64,000 nucleotides of DNA from Peptoniphilus catoniae (GCF_901447155.2 NZ_LR588414.1:62001-126000), one strand, 5' to 3'. Positions 46,654 to 55,828 are shown, counted from the first letter of the stretch. Notes: a model not told the origin generated them from the letters alone. Program-made: numbers and translations.

Positions 46654-48171
46654 ATGATTTTAGTCGTAGATTTTGGAGGACAATATAATCAACTCATAGC
46701 AAGAAGAGTTCGTGACCTTAACGTATATTGTGAGGTTGTCCCCTATAACAAGGCCCTTGCCAAAGTAAAAGAGGTAAAGCCCAAGGGTATTATCTTTACA
46801 GGAGGACCCAACTCAGTATATGGAGACAAATCTCCTAAAATTGAAAAAGAAATATTTGAATTAGGTATTCCAATATTGGGACTATGTTACGGAATGCAGC
46901 TTATGGCTTATACTTTAGGAGCACAAGTTAAAGAAGCTAAAGAAAGAGAATTCGGAAAGACACAACTTAAAATAAAAAAATCAAAAATATTTAAGGGAAT
47001 AAAAGATGATTCAACAGTTTGGATGAGCCATGTTGATAGAGTTGACAGCCTACCTCAAGGATTTGAAAAAATTGCAAGTACACAAAACTGTCCCATAGCA
47101 GCAATGGAAAACAAGGACCTTAATCTTTATGCTCTCCAATTTCACCCTGAAGTAAATCATACAGAATACGGCAAAGATATTTTAAAAAATTTTGTAATTG
47201 ATATTTGTGCTGAAAATCCAAATTGGACTATGAAAAATTATGCCCAAAGAGCAGTAGAAGAAGTTAGGGCGAAAGTCGGAGACGGCAAAGTTCTTCTTGC
47301 TCTGTCAGGTGGGGTAGACTCATCAGTAGTTGCCAAACTCATATCCAGGGCTATAGGGCCTAATCTTACTTGTATATTTGTAGATCATGGGCTTATGAGA
47401 AAAAACGAGGGAGATGAAGTTGAAGCAGCATTTAAAGATAGCGGTATGCACTTTATAAGAATAGATGCAGAAGAAAGATTTCTTAAAAGACTTGCAGGCA
47501 TAACAGATCCCGAGACAAAGAGAAAAATCATAGGAGAAGAATTTATAAGAGTTTTTGAAGAAGAAGGCAAAAAAATAAAAGCAGTAGATTACCTTGCACA
47601 AGGTACTATATATCCGGACATTATAGAGTCAGGACTTGGAGACTCAGCAGTTATTAAATCCCATCACAACGTAGGGGGACTTCCCGACACAGTAGACTTT
47701 AAAGAAATAATAGAACCGCTAAGAATGCTATTTAAAGATGAAGTAAGAGAACTTGGAAAAGAATTAGGTCTTCCCGACTACCTAGTTAACCGTCAACCCT
47801 TCCCGGGTCCCGGACTTGCCATAAGAGTAATGGGAGACATTACAAAAGAAAAACTCGATTTATTAAGAGATGCAGACTATATATTTAGAGAAGAACTTGA
47901 AAAGGCAGGACTTAATAAAGAAATCAGTCAATACTTTGCAGTTCTCACCAACAACAGAACAGTAGGCGTTATGGGAGACTTTAGAACCTACGACTATACC
48001 CTTGCCCTAAGAGCAGTAAAAACTACAGACTTTATGACAGCAGACTGGGCGAGAATCCCCTATGAAGTTTTAGATAAAGCATCAAACAGAATAGTAAACG
48101 AAGTAGGTCATATAAATAGAATAGTCTATGACATAACATCAAAGCCACCAGCTACAATTGAATGGGAATAA
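46654..48171 (+). CDS. guaA: GMP synthase (glutamine-hydrolysing) GuaA (505 aa)
   Basis: Converts XMP to GMP. Class I glutaminase domain with nucleophile in [10 protein letters not shown] and the His-Glu pair in [16 protein letters not shown]-pyrophosphatase domain with PP-loop [12 protein letters not shown]; dimerisation domain ending in KPPATIEWE. It is the last clearly core gene before the accessory part of the window. GGGAGG precedes the ATG. No purine riboswitch is seen in the 49 bases upstream. Confidence 0.97.
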   Translation: MILVVDFGGQYNQLIARRVRDLNVYCEVVPYNKALAKVKEVKPKGIIFTGGPNSVYGDKSPKIEKEIFELGIPILGLCYGMQLMAYTLGAQVKEAKEREFGKTQLKIKKSKIFKGIKDDSTVWMSHVDRVDSLPQGFEKIASTQNCPIAAMENKDLNLYALQFHPEVNHTEYGKDILKNFVIDICAENPNWTMKNYAQRAVEEVRAKVGDGKVLLALSGGVDSSVVAKLISRAIGPNLTCIFVDHGLMRKNEGDEVEAAFKDSGMHFIRIDAEERFLKRLAGITDPETKRKIIGEEFIRVFEEEGKKIKAVDYLAQGTIYPDIIESGLGDSAVIKSHHNVGGLPDTVDFKEIIEPLRMLFKDEVRELGKELGLPDYLVNRQPFPGPGLAIRVMGDITKEKLDLLRDADYIFREELEKAGLNKEISQYFAVLTNNRTVGVMGDFRTYDYTLALRAVKTTDFMTADWARIPYEVLDKASNRIVNEVGHINRIVYDITSKPPATIEWE

Positions 48172-48355
48172 GCACAAGAAAAGTAAAACCCGTTTAAAAT
48201 CAATGGTTTTAAGACCTTTAAAAGTTCAACCGGGACATATTTGGGTAAAAAAATAAAAAGAATAATTCGGGGAATGTTTCCAAGTGGTTTAAAAAAATAA
48301 AAGCTCTGGTCTTAGGATTAGAGCTTTTTGTTTATAATATAAAAAGAGGTGTGCA
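48172..48355 (+). other. Intergenic, 184 bp: possible gene remnant and a terminator
   Basis: Between guaA and the next gene, bases about 48180-48262 have a short open frame without a start or ribosome site; it may be the tail of a lost gene but I cannot identify it. A terminator (48299-48331) follows. The core-like codon style ends here. Confidence 0.35.
48299..48331 (+). terminator. Intrinsic terminator downstream of guaA
   Basis: A 9-bp stem (48299-48307 with 48320-48328), 12-base loop, T run; a TATAAT lies just after it at 48333-48338 and may serve the next gene. Confidence 0.8.
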
Positions 48356-48724
48356 ATGGTTATTTTAAAGAAGATTTCATTTTCAAATGAGGAAGTTGTT
48401 TATGAATATTATCCGGAAGGGAAAACTGAATTTCCGGGGAAAATTGTCGCAGATTTAAGAGAAGGTAAGGTTTTTCTTAAAAAAAGCTCACAAAAAGATT
48501 TCTATCGAAAAATACTTGGATCAGAACTTAATGATATGAGGGATAGCATAAATAAGATGCGAGTTGAAAATGGAGAAGAACCATATACTGAGGTGGAATT
48601 GTCCCTTTGTGATCCTGATAAAGATTATGGTGGTTACGTATATGCAGAAAAAGCTCTATCTAAACTTGAAGAATTTCTTGAAACTAATAATTACAAAGAT
48701 GAATGTATAGTTACTTGGTATTAG
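48356..48724 (+). CDS. Small protein of unknown function (122 aa)
   Basis: Not recognised. Mixed alpha/beta and acidic, without signal peptide or membrane segment. A central helical stretch ILGSELNDMRDSINKMRVEN is followed by EVELSLCDPDKDYGGYVYAE and a C-terminal helix. AAAGAGGTG precedes the ATG at good distance and a -10-like TATAAT is at 48333-48338, so it is probably expressed. Codon use is closer to the accessory genes that follow than to guaA. Confidence 0.6.
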   Translation: MVILKKISFSNEEVVYEYYPEGKTEFPGKIVADLREGKVFLKKSSQKDFYRKILGSELNDMRDSINKMRVENGEEPYTEVELSLCDPDKDYGGYVYAEKALSKLEEFLETNNYKDECIVTWY

Positions 48725-48831
48725 CAAAAATTATGCTACTAAATTTTTATAGATCTTTAAAATTTTAATTCAAAAAAATGTAAGGAAAAATTTACAGATA
48801 TGAGGGGAGATTCAGCCATTCAAATATTTTT

Positions 48832-48849
48832 TCACAAGTATATTTGTGA
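48832..48849. promoter_or_regulatory. Palindrome overlapping the putative promoter of the bPH2-like gene
   Basis: TCACAAGTA/TATTTGTGA is an 18-base inverted repeat with one mismatch. A -10-like TAAAAT (48850-48855) follows immediately, so a bound repressor would block the polymerase. No matching regulator is identified. Confidence 0.4.
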
Positions 48850-48905
48850 TAAAATATTAGGCAAGAATGCTTTATCTTTATAAAGAGAAAGCAATGGAGG
48901 AAATT

Positions 48906-49508
48906 ATGATTGAAAAAATTATTGACGACAATGAAAATATATTGTGGCGAGGAAAGCCCAATGCTTTTCTTTATATTGTAGGCAATCCAAGCATTTATTT
49001 AATTGCATTAATTTGGGGGATTTTTGACTTCTTTTTTATTTCTAATTTTTTTAGAGAATTTAGCTTTATGCATGGATTTTTTATAATTTTCTTTATAATT
49101 CATCTTTTTCCTGTCTGGTTTGCAATTTTAATGCCGATTTACAGGGTTTTAAATTATGGGACTATAGAATATGCAATTACAGACAAGAGAGTTTACATCA
49201 GCCAGGGGATTTTTGGAAGAGATGTAAATAATTATGAGCACAGAGAGCTTACAAACTTGAAAGTAGATGTAAATTTTATTGAAAACATCAAGGGACGTGG
49301 CACAATTATCCTAGTTTATAATGGCGAAGGGGGAAATTCATCTTACAGCTTTAAGGCTGACGCAAATAAATTTATTTCCATTGATGATCCCTACGATGTC
49401 TACAAACTTCTTAAAAAAGTATCTCTTGATGTTTCGACAGACCAAGCCTATCCTAACGCCTATAGACCAAAAGAGAATGAAGGCTACAACACAAAATATA
49501 AAAGATAA
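48906..49508 (+). CDS. Membrane protein with bacterial PH-like (bPH2/DUF304) domain (200 aa)
   Basis: Residues about 22-85 carry two or three hydrophobic segments. They are followed by the bPH2-like part: YAITDKRVYISQGIFGRDVNNYEHRE and a beta-rich KGRGTIILVY segment, a pattern of DUF304 proteins. The start LWRGKPNAFLY fits such proteins as well. The C-terminus is polar. TGGAGG before the ATG at 48906 selects that start. Role unknown; homologues are common in Firmicutes. Confidence 0.72.
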   Translation: MIEKIIDDNENILWRGKPNAFLYIVGNPSIYLIALIWGIFDFFFISNFFREFSFMHGFFIIFFIIHLFPVWFAILMPIYRVLNYGTIEYAITDKRVYISQGIFGRDVNNYEHRELTNLKVDVNFIENIKGRGTIILVYNGEGGNSSYSFKADANKFISIDDPYDVYKLLKKVSLDVSTDQAYPNAYRPKENEGYNTKYKR

Positions 49509-49523
49509 CTTAAAAGGCAACAA

Positions 49524-49572
49524 AAAGGTCACTGAGAAAATTTTCATGTCAGAATTTTTATCGGTGACTTTT
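49524..49572 (+). terminator. Possible terminator hairpin after the bPH2-like gene
   Basis: Imperfect stem AAAGGTCACTGA/TCGGTGACTTTT (49524-49535 with 49561-49572) with G-U pairs and a long AT-rich loop; the tail after it is only weakly T-rich. Confidence 0.45.
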
Positions 49573-49574
49573 GA

Positions 49575-50002
49575 TTAATGAGGGAAATTTCTGTAATATT
49601 TTATTTTAATAGGGCCTTCTTTGTGTTATTTTTTAATAAATAAGAATAAATAATAAGTTATAAGAAAGAGTTGACAAGTGATGCGTATCCTATGTTACCT
49701 TCTAAATATTATTAGTTTTTGTACGGTACTGGGACTGGGACGGGACTAAAAATTTGAAAACGTCCTATAATTAGATGGATTTAGTGGTACTCTAAAAAAT
49801 AGAATCTAGTATTTTGAATGATTTGGGATGTATCATACGTTTGGAAAAGAAGAATGGGAATAATTTTTGGTAAAATGGCGAACCAGGTCCATTTTGAAGG
49901 CCCTCCTTTTGGTTTTTTTACTTCGCCTATCCCTTACATTTTCTATAATTATTTATTGCTTTTAATCTTTTTGATATATTTTTAAATGACTAGGAGGCAG
50001 GT
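49575..50002 (+). promoter_or_regulatory. 428-bp gene-free leader region before mgtA
   Basis: No gene is seen. A perfect TTGACA (49671-49676) lies about 330 bases before mgtA, though the -10 is poor. Downstream are short repeats (CTGGGACTGGGACGGGAC near 49729-49746), a GGACG/CGTCC pairing, and near 49882-49920 an AACCA...TGGTT hairpin followed by seven T. It resembles a structured attenuator leader but does not match the M-box consensus I know. AGGAGG before the mgtA ATG. Confidence 0.45.
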
Positions 50003-52543
50003 ATGAAAGATTTTTGGTCATATGACAAAGATGGTATTTTAAAACAACTAAATTCAAGTGAATCTGGTTTGTCAAATAAGGAAGCTGAGGACAGAATTGC
50101 AACTTATGGCAAAAATATTTTTGAGGAAAAGAAATCTACATCTAATTTTATGATTTTTTTGTCTCAATTTAAAAGTCCAATAATTATGATACTTATCTTT
50201 GCAGCCATCTTATCTATGTTTTTAAAGGATTATTCTGATGGTGTCATTATTTTAGTAATAATTTTACTTTCTTCTTTCTTGAGTTATCTTCATGAAAGCA
50301 AGGCAAATGACTCTTTAAAGAAACTCCTTTCTTCTGTCAGCGTTAAGTCTTCAGTTTTAAGAGACGGTACTTTCCAAGAAATTGACAATGCAAATTTGAC
50401 GGTTGGCGATATTATAAATGTAAAAATAGGAGATATGATACCAGCCGATTGTTTGCTCCTTGAGGATAATTCTCTCTCTACTGATGAGTCAAGCTTAACT
50501 GGTGAAACATTCCCTGTTGAAAAGGTGACAACAAAAATACCTGCCAACACTAATCTTTCTGAAAGAAAAAATTCTCTTTGGATGGGCACTCATGTTATTA
50601 GCGGCTCAGGAAAGGCAATTGTAGTTAATCTGGCAAAGGATTCTGAGTTTGGCAAAATCACTTCATCTCTTAGCCAAAAGGATAACGATACAGATTTTGA
50701 AAAGGGTATAAAGGATTTTGGCAATTTAATCATACATGTTACAACTCTTTTAATAGGTTTAATATTTATTTTTAATATTATTTTAAATAAATCTTTTTTA
50801 GAATCATTTATGTTTGCCTTGGCTCTTTCTGTTGGCTTAACCCCTCAAATGTTGCCAGCTATAATTAGTGTGAATTTGTCAGAAGGTGCTAATAGAATGT
50901 CTGAACAGGGTGTAATAGTAAAAAAATTAAATTCAATAGAAAATTTCGGGTCTATGACAATTATGTGCTCTGACAAAACTGGAACAATAACAAAGGGAAA
51001 GGTCAAGCTTGATAGAGCATTAAATTTTAATGGCGAAAAATCTGATGGTTTAAATAAATTTGCGGCTATTAATTCGTATTTTCAAGAAGGATATTCAAAT
51101 CCAATTGATGAAGCTATTTTAGGTTCAAACAAATATGATTTTTCTAGCTATAAAAAGCTTTTAGAAATTCCTTACTCATTTGAAAATAAAAATTTAAGTG
51201 TAATGGTGAAGGCTGACTCTGATTTTGCAAATAAAAATTTGATGATTACAAAAGGAGCCTTTGAAAGCATTGTCAGTATAAGTAATTTTTATGAAAAGTC
51301 TGATGGTTCTATTGGCAATATCAGTGAAGTTAAAGCTCAAATATTTGATTTATTTGACAAATATTCAAGTGAAGGTTACAGGGTCTTGGGTCTTTCTTAT
51401 AAGGTTTTAAGTGATGATTCTAACATTCAAAAGGAAAAGGCAGAAGGCATGATTTTCAAAGGATTCTTATTGTTTATTGATCCATTAAAAGATGATGTCA
51501 AGGATGTAATAAAGCAAATGAATATTCTAGGAGTCTCTTTAAAAATGATAACAGGAGACAATCAAGAAATTGCCAAAAACATTGGAAGTCAAATAGGACT
51601 CAATCCAGAAAAAATTTTGCTCGGCCAAGAGCTGGATTCATATTCTATAAGTCAACTGAACAAAAAAGTTGTAGATATTGATATTTTTGCTGAAATAAGT
51701 CCAAATCAAAAGGAAAAGATTATTAGGGCCTATAAAGAAGCTGGAGAGATTGTAGGATATATGGGCGATGGGATAAACGATGCGCCGGCTATAAAGCAAG
51801 CAGATGTAGGGATATCAGTAGATACAGCAGCTGATACGGCAAAAGATGCAGCATCCATCGTTCTTTTACAAAATAGTTTAAAAGTATTGTTATCTGGAAT
51901 CAAAGAAGGCAGAAGAACTTTTATAAACACTTTGAAGTATATATTTGTTGCAACGAGCGCAAATTTTGGAAATATGTTTTCAATGGCAGGGGCAAGTCTT
52001 TTCTTAAAATTTTTGCCACTATTACCAAAACAAATTCTTCTTACAAATTTATTTACAGACTTTCCTTCTTTACAAATTGCATCAGACTCGGTAGACGAAC
52101 ATTGGTTAAAGAACCCGGTAAAATGGGATATGAAATTTATCAAAAAATTTATGATAGTATTCGGAATAACATCTTCTCTTTTTGACTATGTAGCATTTTT
52201 TGTTTTGATGGTTATTTTTAAGGCTGATGAAAAACTTTTTCAAACTGGCTGGATGTTAGAATCCGTAATTTCTGCCATGATTGTTATGTTAATAGTTAGA
52301 ACTGCAAGACCAGTTATAAAAAGCAAACCAAGTAAGAATTTAATAATATCCATAGTACTTATAAGTTTGTGTTTAATTTCAATAATATACAGTCCCATTA
52401 ATTCTTACCTTGGGTTAATTGCACTTCCACTGAAGGCGTTTATTTCCATGCTTTGCATATCCGTAATCTATGCCCTAGTTGCAGAGATTTTGAAGAAAAA
52501 ATTCTATAAACATAACTCCTTTTCCAGAAAGACTACTAACTAG
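50003..52543 (+). CDS. mgtA: MgtA-type magnesium-transporting P-type ATPase (846 aa)
   Basis: P3B-type ATPase that imports Mg2+. Domains in order: cation ATPase N-terminal domain, actuator domain with SLTGETFPVEK, membrane segments with the MgtA-specific ALALSVGLTPQMLPAIISVNLSEGA, phosphorylation site CSDKTGTITKG, KGAFESI in the nucleotide domain, hinge MGDGINDAPAIKQADVGIS and six C-terminal membrane segments. Slightly shorter than E. coli MgtA. Codon use differs from the core region, so it was probably acquired. Followed by a terminator that is repeated 5 kb downstream. Confidence 0.92.
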   Translation: MKDFWSYDKDGILKQLNSSESGLSNKEAEDRIATYGKNIFEEKKSTSNFMIFLSQFKSPIIMILIFAAILSMFLKDYSDGVIILVIILLSSFLSYLHESKANDSLKKLLSSVSVKSSVLRDGTFQEIDNANLTVGDIINVKIGDMIPADCLLLEDNSLSTDESSLTGETFPVEKVTTKIPANTNLSERKNSLWMGTHVISGSGKAIVVNLAKDSEFGKITSSLSQKDNDTDFEKGIKDFGNLIIHVTTLLIGLIFIFNIILNKSFLESFMFALALSVGLTPQMLPAIISVNLSEGANRMSEQGVIVKKLNSIENFGSMTIMCSDKTGTITKGKVKLDRALNFNGEKSDGLNKFAAINSYFQEGYSNPIDEAILGSNKYDFSSYKKLLEIPYSFENKNLSVMVKADSDFANKNLMITKGAFESIVSISNFYEKSDGSIGNISEVKAQIFDLFDKYSSEGYRVLGLSYKVLSDDSNIQKEKAEGMIFKGFLLFIDPLKDDVKDVIKQMNILGVSLKMITGDNQEIAKNIGSQIGLNPEKILLGQELDSYSISQLNKKVVDIDIFAEISPNQKEKIIRAYKEAGEIVGYMGDGINDAPAIKQADVGISVDTAADTAKDAASIVLLQNSLKVLLSGIKEGRRTFINTLKYIFVATSANFGNMFSMAGASLFLKFLPLLPKQILLTNLFTDFPSLQIASDSVDEHWLKNPVKWDMKFIKKFMIVFGITSSLFDYVAFFVLMVIFKADEKLFQTGWMLESVISAMIVMLIVRTARPVIKSKPSKNLIISIVLISLCLISIIYSPINSYLGLIALPLKAFISMLCISVIYALVAEILKKKFYKHNSFSRKTTN

Positions 52544-52578
52544 GCTAATAAAAGTAAATACAAGAGAAAGATAAAATC

Positions 52579-52609
52579 AGACCGTAAGCTAAGACTTGCG
52601 GTCTTTTTG
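52579..52609 (+). terminator. Intrinsic terminator after mgtA
   Basis: A 10-bp stem (52579-52588 with 52595-52604, allowing one G-U pair), 6-base loop, T run. It is part of the repeated 46-bp unit. Confidence 0.9.
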
Positions 52610-52624
52610 GCTTGAGGAAATAAT
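52579..52624 (+). repeat. 46-bp direct repeat, copy 1 (left of the tro-like operon)
   Basis: About 41 of 46 bases match 57483-57528. The shared unit holds the terminator and extends through CTTGAGGAAATAAT. The two copies bracket the metal-transport operon in direct orientation. Confidence 0.8.
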
Positions 52625-52739
52625 TATTTACAATAGCGACTAAGGCAAAATCAATACTTAATAACTATTAGTTAGAAAATCCAACAACTGTAAACTTAAA
52701 ATTGACAGTTCAAAAGGAATGTGGAAGAAAATTATAAAG

Positions 52740-53010
52740 AAGGATTAAGGACAGAGTTTAATCCACAGAATCTTCTTTAACTACAATTCTAAAAAATCTA
52801 AATTATGACAAGCAAAATGACGGTCAAAATGAGGGGTAAAATGAGGGTAAAAATGACGGTAAAAAGTTAAAGACAACGGACAGACGACATAAGAACTATT
52901 GAATTACCTCATATATTATTGGTATCTGTAAGTACGATTGAAAGAGATTTAAAAGTTCTTAAAATTGAAAAAACAATCGACTATAATGACAGCGTTAAAG
53001 ATGGATATTA
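52740..53010 (+). pseudogene. Remnant of an AlbA_2/RecG-like ATP-binding regulator (C-terminal part)
   Basis: Broken frames. One reads NYDKQNDGQNEG, stop, NEGKNDGKKLKTTDRRHK (about 52800-52890). After a frameshift the other reads TIERDLKVLKIEKTIDYNDS ending at a stop near 53010. NDG-type repeats followed by a winged helix with TIERDLK are the C-terminus of the widespread putative-transcriptional-regulator proteins with an AlbA_2 domain. The N-terminal part is gone. The rest of 52610-53160 has no gene; a TCTCCCG/CGGGAGA hairpin sits at 53046-53075 without a T run. Confidence 0.65.
52813..52860 (+). repeat. Four tandem 12-bp units inside the pseudogene
   Basis: Units of the form CAAAATGACGGT at 52813, 52825, 52837 and 52849, each with small changes. 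They encode the (Q/K)N(D/E)G repeats; a T in the third unit creates a stop codon. Confidence 0.85.
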
Positions 53011-53188
53011 GAAAGTAAACAAATAAAGTTAATAAGAAATCAAATTCTCCCGGAAATAATACAATATTCGGGAGAGTTACTTTGCTGGTGTTGGCGAATG
53101 GGTAAGTCTGTTCTGCTCATCACTTTTTTATTGTTTTAATAAATTAATCCCCTTAAAATATAGATTGATCTTCTTATCCATATGCAAA

Positions 53189-53203
53189 TGATAATTATTA
53201 TCA
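53189..53203. promoter_or_regulatory. Fur-family operator upstream of the tro-like promoter
   Basis: TGATAATTATTATCA is a perfect 7-1-7 inverted repeat, the classic Fur-box core (also recognised, with variations, by Zur and PerR relatives). It ends 8 bases before the -35, where a repressor could interfere with polymerase or an activator could act. No Fur-family gene is in the window. Confidence 0.7.
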
Positions 53204-53211
53204 AAAAATAA

Positions 53212-53240
53212 TTGACAAAAATAAATTGAAGAGCTACAAT
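53212..53240 (+). promoter_or_regulatory. Promoter of the tro-like operon
   Basis: Perfect TTGACA (53212-53217), 17-base spacer, TACAAT (53235-53240). The predicted start is near 53247. Confidence 0.85.
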
Positions 53241-53248
53241 ATAAATAA

Positions 53249-53262
53249 TTAGGCACGCCTAA
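53249..53262. promoter_or_regulatory. DtxR/MntR-type operator at the predicted transcription start
   Basis: TTAGGCACGCCTAA is a 14-base palindrome with TTAGGC/GCCTAA arms, in the style of DtxR-family sites (TTAGG...CCTAA). It lies just after the -10, so a bound repressor would block initiation. The operon's own DtxR-family gene is the natural candidate regulator (inference). Confidence 0.72.
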
Positions 53263-53294
53263 CTTTTATCGAGATATTAATTCATGGAGGAAAT

Positions 53295-54236
53295 ATGAAA
53301 TTTAAAAAGATACTTATTATGCTAGCGCTACTTATTTTTGCTAGTTCCTGTTCAAAAAATGATAATAAAGATGCTTTAGATACTAGCAATCAATCAAAGG
53401 AGAAAAAAATTGTTACCGTTACAACTTCATTTTTATATGATATGGTATATAACTTAGTTGGGGATAAGGTTGATAGGGAACTTATAATTCCTGCTGGCGA
53501 GGACCCACACCTTTATACTGCAAAGCCACAAGATTTGGAAAAGATTAAGAAGGCTGACCTTCTTTTATATCATGGTTTACATTTTGAGGGAAAGATGGTT
53601 GATGTTTTAGAAAAGAGAGGCTCTGCAGTAGCTAGAAGCTTTAAAAAGGAAGATGTTGGGGAGATGGAGCAAGATGGAGAAGTTGTAGTTGATCCACATT
53701 TTTGGTTTAATATAAATCTTTATAAGGAAGCAACAAGAAATGCTGCAGAAGATTTAGAAAAACTTCTTCCTGAGGAAAAAGAGAACATTGAAAAAAATTT
53801 AAAAGACTATCTAGCTAAGCTTGATGACCTGGATAAAGAAAATAAAGAAAAAATAAATTCTATTCCAGAATCTAGTAGGTTTCTGATTACCCCACACGAT
53901 GCCTTCAACTATTTCTCAAGAGCTTATAATATTCCTGTCAAGGCACCCCAAGGAGTTTCAACTGATAGTGAAGTTGCGAACAAAGATATAGAAGATACTG
54001 TAAACTTTATTGTAAAAAATAAAATTAAAGCTATTTTTGCAGAATCAACTACTGATCCAATGAGGATGGAAAAGTTAAAGGAAGCTGTTAACGCTAAAGG
54101 ATTTGATGTTGAAGTTGTATCAGGCCAAGGCAAGGAATTATTTTCAGATTCTCTAGCACCAGAAGGTCAAGCAGGCGACTCTTATATAGATATGTACAAA
54201 CACAACGTCGATTTAATTGTGGAAAACTTGAAATAG
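53295..54236 (+). CDS. troA: TroA-like Mn/Zn-binding lipoprotein of an ABC transporter (313 aa)
   Basis: Cluster A-I metal receptor. Lipoprotein signal with lipobox FASSC (Cys about residue 19). Metal ligands: His in GEDPHLYTA, His in VDPHFWF, His in ITPHDAFNYFSRAY, and Asp in ELFSDSLAPEG; three His plus Asp is the TroA pattern rather than the Glu-containing PsaA pattern. Charged coiled linker helix near residues 160-190. Substrate likely Mn2+ or Zn2+. GGAGGAA before the ATG. First gene of a five-gene operon. Confidence 0.88.
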   Translation: MKFKKILIMLALLIFASSCSKNDNKDALDTSNQSKEKKIVTVTTSFLYDMVYNLVGDKVDRELIIPAGEDPHLYTAKPQDLEKIKKADLLLYHGLHFEGKMVDVLEKRGSAVARSFKKEDVGEMEQDGEVVVDPHFWFNINLYKEATRNAAEDLEKLLPEEKENIEKNLKDYLAKLDDLDKENKEKINSIPESSRFLITPHDAFNYFSRAYNIPVKAPQGVSTDSEVANKDIEDTVNFIVKNKIKAIFAESTTDPMRMEKLKEAVNAKGFDVEVVSGQGKELFSDSLAPEGQAGDSYIDMYKHNVDLIVENLK

Positions 54237-54243
54237 GTGGCTT

Positions 54244-54954
54244 ATGAAAGATGTAATTATTAAAGTAGAGGATATGACAATTGCATATGCAGATAAGCCT
54301 GTTCTTTGGGATAATGATATTGAAATAGTCAATAATTCAATTACAGCAATAATTGGCCCTAATGGAGCAGGAAAGTCAACCTTAATAAAGGGAATTTTAA
54401 ATTTACAAAAAAAGTTATCAGGTTCAGTTGCTATTATGGGCAAATCTTTTGAAGAAGTTAAGAAAAAAATTGCTTATATACCTCAAACAGCATCTGTAAA
54501 TTGGGATTTTCCAACAACAGTTCTAGACGTTGTTCTTATGGGTAGGTATGTCCATCTTGGTTGGCTCAAAAGACCGAGTAAGCATGATTATGATCTTGCA
54601 AGATCCGCCCTTAAAAAAATTGGTATGCACGATTTTGAAAACAGACAAATTTCAGAATTATCAGGCGGACAAAGGCAAAGAGTTTTTATAGCAAGAGCTA
54701 TTGCCCAAGATGCTGATATATATTTCATGGATGAGCCACTGGCTGGTGTTGATAAGGTGACAGAAAAAGTTATATTTGACTTTATGAAGGATTCTCAAAT
54801 GAAGGGAAAGACATCCATAGTTGTTCATCACGATTTAAACACTATAGAAAAATACTTCGATCATATCATAATATTAAATAAAAAAGTAATAGCTCAAGGT
54901 AAAGTCTCTGAAGTTTTTACAAAAGAAAATGTTGACAAGGCCTTTGTGAGGTAA
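54244..54954 (+). CDS. troB: Metal ABC transporter ATP-binding protein TroB-like (236 aa)
   Basis: Cytoplasmic ATPase: Walker A GPNGAGKSTLIKG, Q-loop AYIPQTASVNWDFP (the VNWDFP form is typical of Mn/Zn/Fe importers), signature LSGGQRQRVFIARA, Walker B DIYFMDEPLAGVD, H-loop VVHHDL. Seven bases after troA. Full length. Confidence 0.92.
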   Translation: MKDVIIKVEDMTIAYADKPVLWDNDIEIVNNSITAIIGPNGAGKSTLIKGILNLQKKLSGSVAIMGKSFEEVKKKIAYIPQTASVNWDFPTTVLDVVLMGRYVHLGWLKRPSKHDYDLARSALKKIGMHDFENRQISELSGGQRQRVFIARAIAQDADIYFMDEPLAGVDKVTEKVIFDFMKDSQMKGKTSIVVHHDLNTIEKYFDHIIILNKKVIAQGKVSEVFTKENVDKAFVR

Positions 54955-54958
54955 GGAT

Positions 54959-55828
54959 ATGGATATTTTAAGAAATTATTCATTTATAATAGTAGCTTTA
55001 GGCACAATAATTCTAGCCATGGCTACTGGTATAATTGGTTCAATAAGCGTTTTAAAGGGGAAGTCTTTAATAGGTGATGCTATAGGTCATAGTACCTATC
55101 CTGGCATTGTCATTGCCTTTATGCTATCAATGGAAAAATCCCCAATCATACTTTTGTTTGGGGCTGCCTTTGCAGGTGCTATATCATTTTTCTTAATTGA
55201 TATTATTTCAAACAACTCAAAAATAGACCTTGATGCTACTTTAGCCATCGTATTATCAAGTTTTTTTGGACTAGGCATGGTTTTAAAAAGTTTTATCCAA
55301 GGCAATCCTGACTATGCTGGAGTTTCCCAATCTGGTCTTAAAAACTATATTTTTGGACAGGCTTCTTACATTATGAAAAACGATGTAAAGATAATATTTA
55401 TAGTATCAATTTTTTCAATCTTAATGCTCATAGCCTTTTATAAGGAAATAAAAGTCTATGTATTTGATGAAGTTTATGCAAAAACAATTGGAATAAATCC
55501 AGGGTTGATGAATACTGTGATTTTAATTGCGACTATGCTTTTGATTACAACAGGACTTAAACTTGTTGGAGCAATATTGATTTCATCCATGCTTATAGTT
55601 CCTGCAATTACGGCCCTACAGTGGACAGATAGGTTTCATATTATGTTAATAATTGCAGGAGTATCTGGTGGAATTTCTGCATTTATAGGTACCTATATTT
55701 CCACAGCCTATGACGGTATGAGTACTGGATCTACAATTATTCTGATAATGAGCTTTATATCATTATTATCAATGCTAGTTGGTCCAAGGGGGATGAGAAA
55801 AATGATTGTGAGGAAAAAATATGATTGA
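54959..55828 (+). CDS. troC: Metal ABC transporter permease, first (289 aa)
   Basis: Polytopic permease of the ABC-3 family with about eight or nine membrane segments: GSISVLKGKSLIGDAIGHSTYPGIVIAF is the conserved LVG-DAISHS-type coupling region, and GLKLVGAILISSMLIVPAITAL is typical of the C-terminal half. It ends 8 bases inside the next gene. ATG preceded by AAGGA. Confidence 0.9.
   Translation: MDILRNYSFIIVALGTIILAMATGIIGSISVLKGKSLIGDAIGHSTYPGIVIAFMLSMEKSPIILLFGAAFAGAISFFLIDIISNNSKIDLDATLAIVLSSFFGLGMVLKSFIQGNPDYAGVSQSGLKNYIFGQASYIMKNDVKIIFIVSIFSILMLIAFYKEIKVYVFDEVYAKTIGINPGLMNTVILIATMLLITTGLKLVGAILISSMLIVPAITALQWTDRFHIMLIIAGVSGGISAFIGTYISTAYDGMSTGSTIILIMSFISLLSMLVGPRGMRKMIVRKKYD

Noticed and set aside
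49321-49578. Overlapping plus-strand frame at the end of the bPH2-like gene
   Set aside because: Out-of-frame overlap with a better-supported gene, no ribosome site.
49575-50002. M-box Mg2+ riboswitch before mgtA
   Set aside because: The leader is long and structured, but I could not find the conserved M-box 5' and 3' elements; reported only as an unidentified leader.
52813-52860. Minisatellite or regulatory iterons
   Set aside because: The 12-base units match the coding repeats of an AlbA_2-type regulator and are best explained as part of that pseudogene.
53046-53075. Terminator at the TCTCCCG/CGGGAGA hairpin
   Set aside because: The stem is good but no T run follows on either strand.
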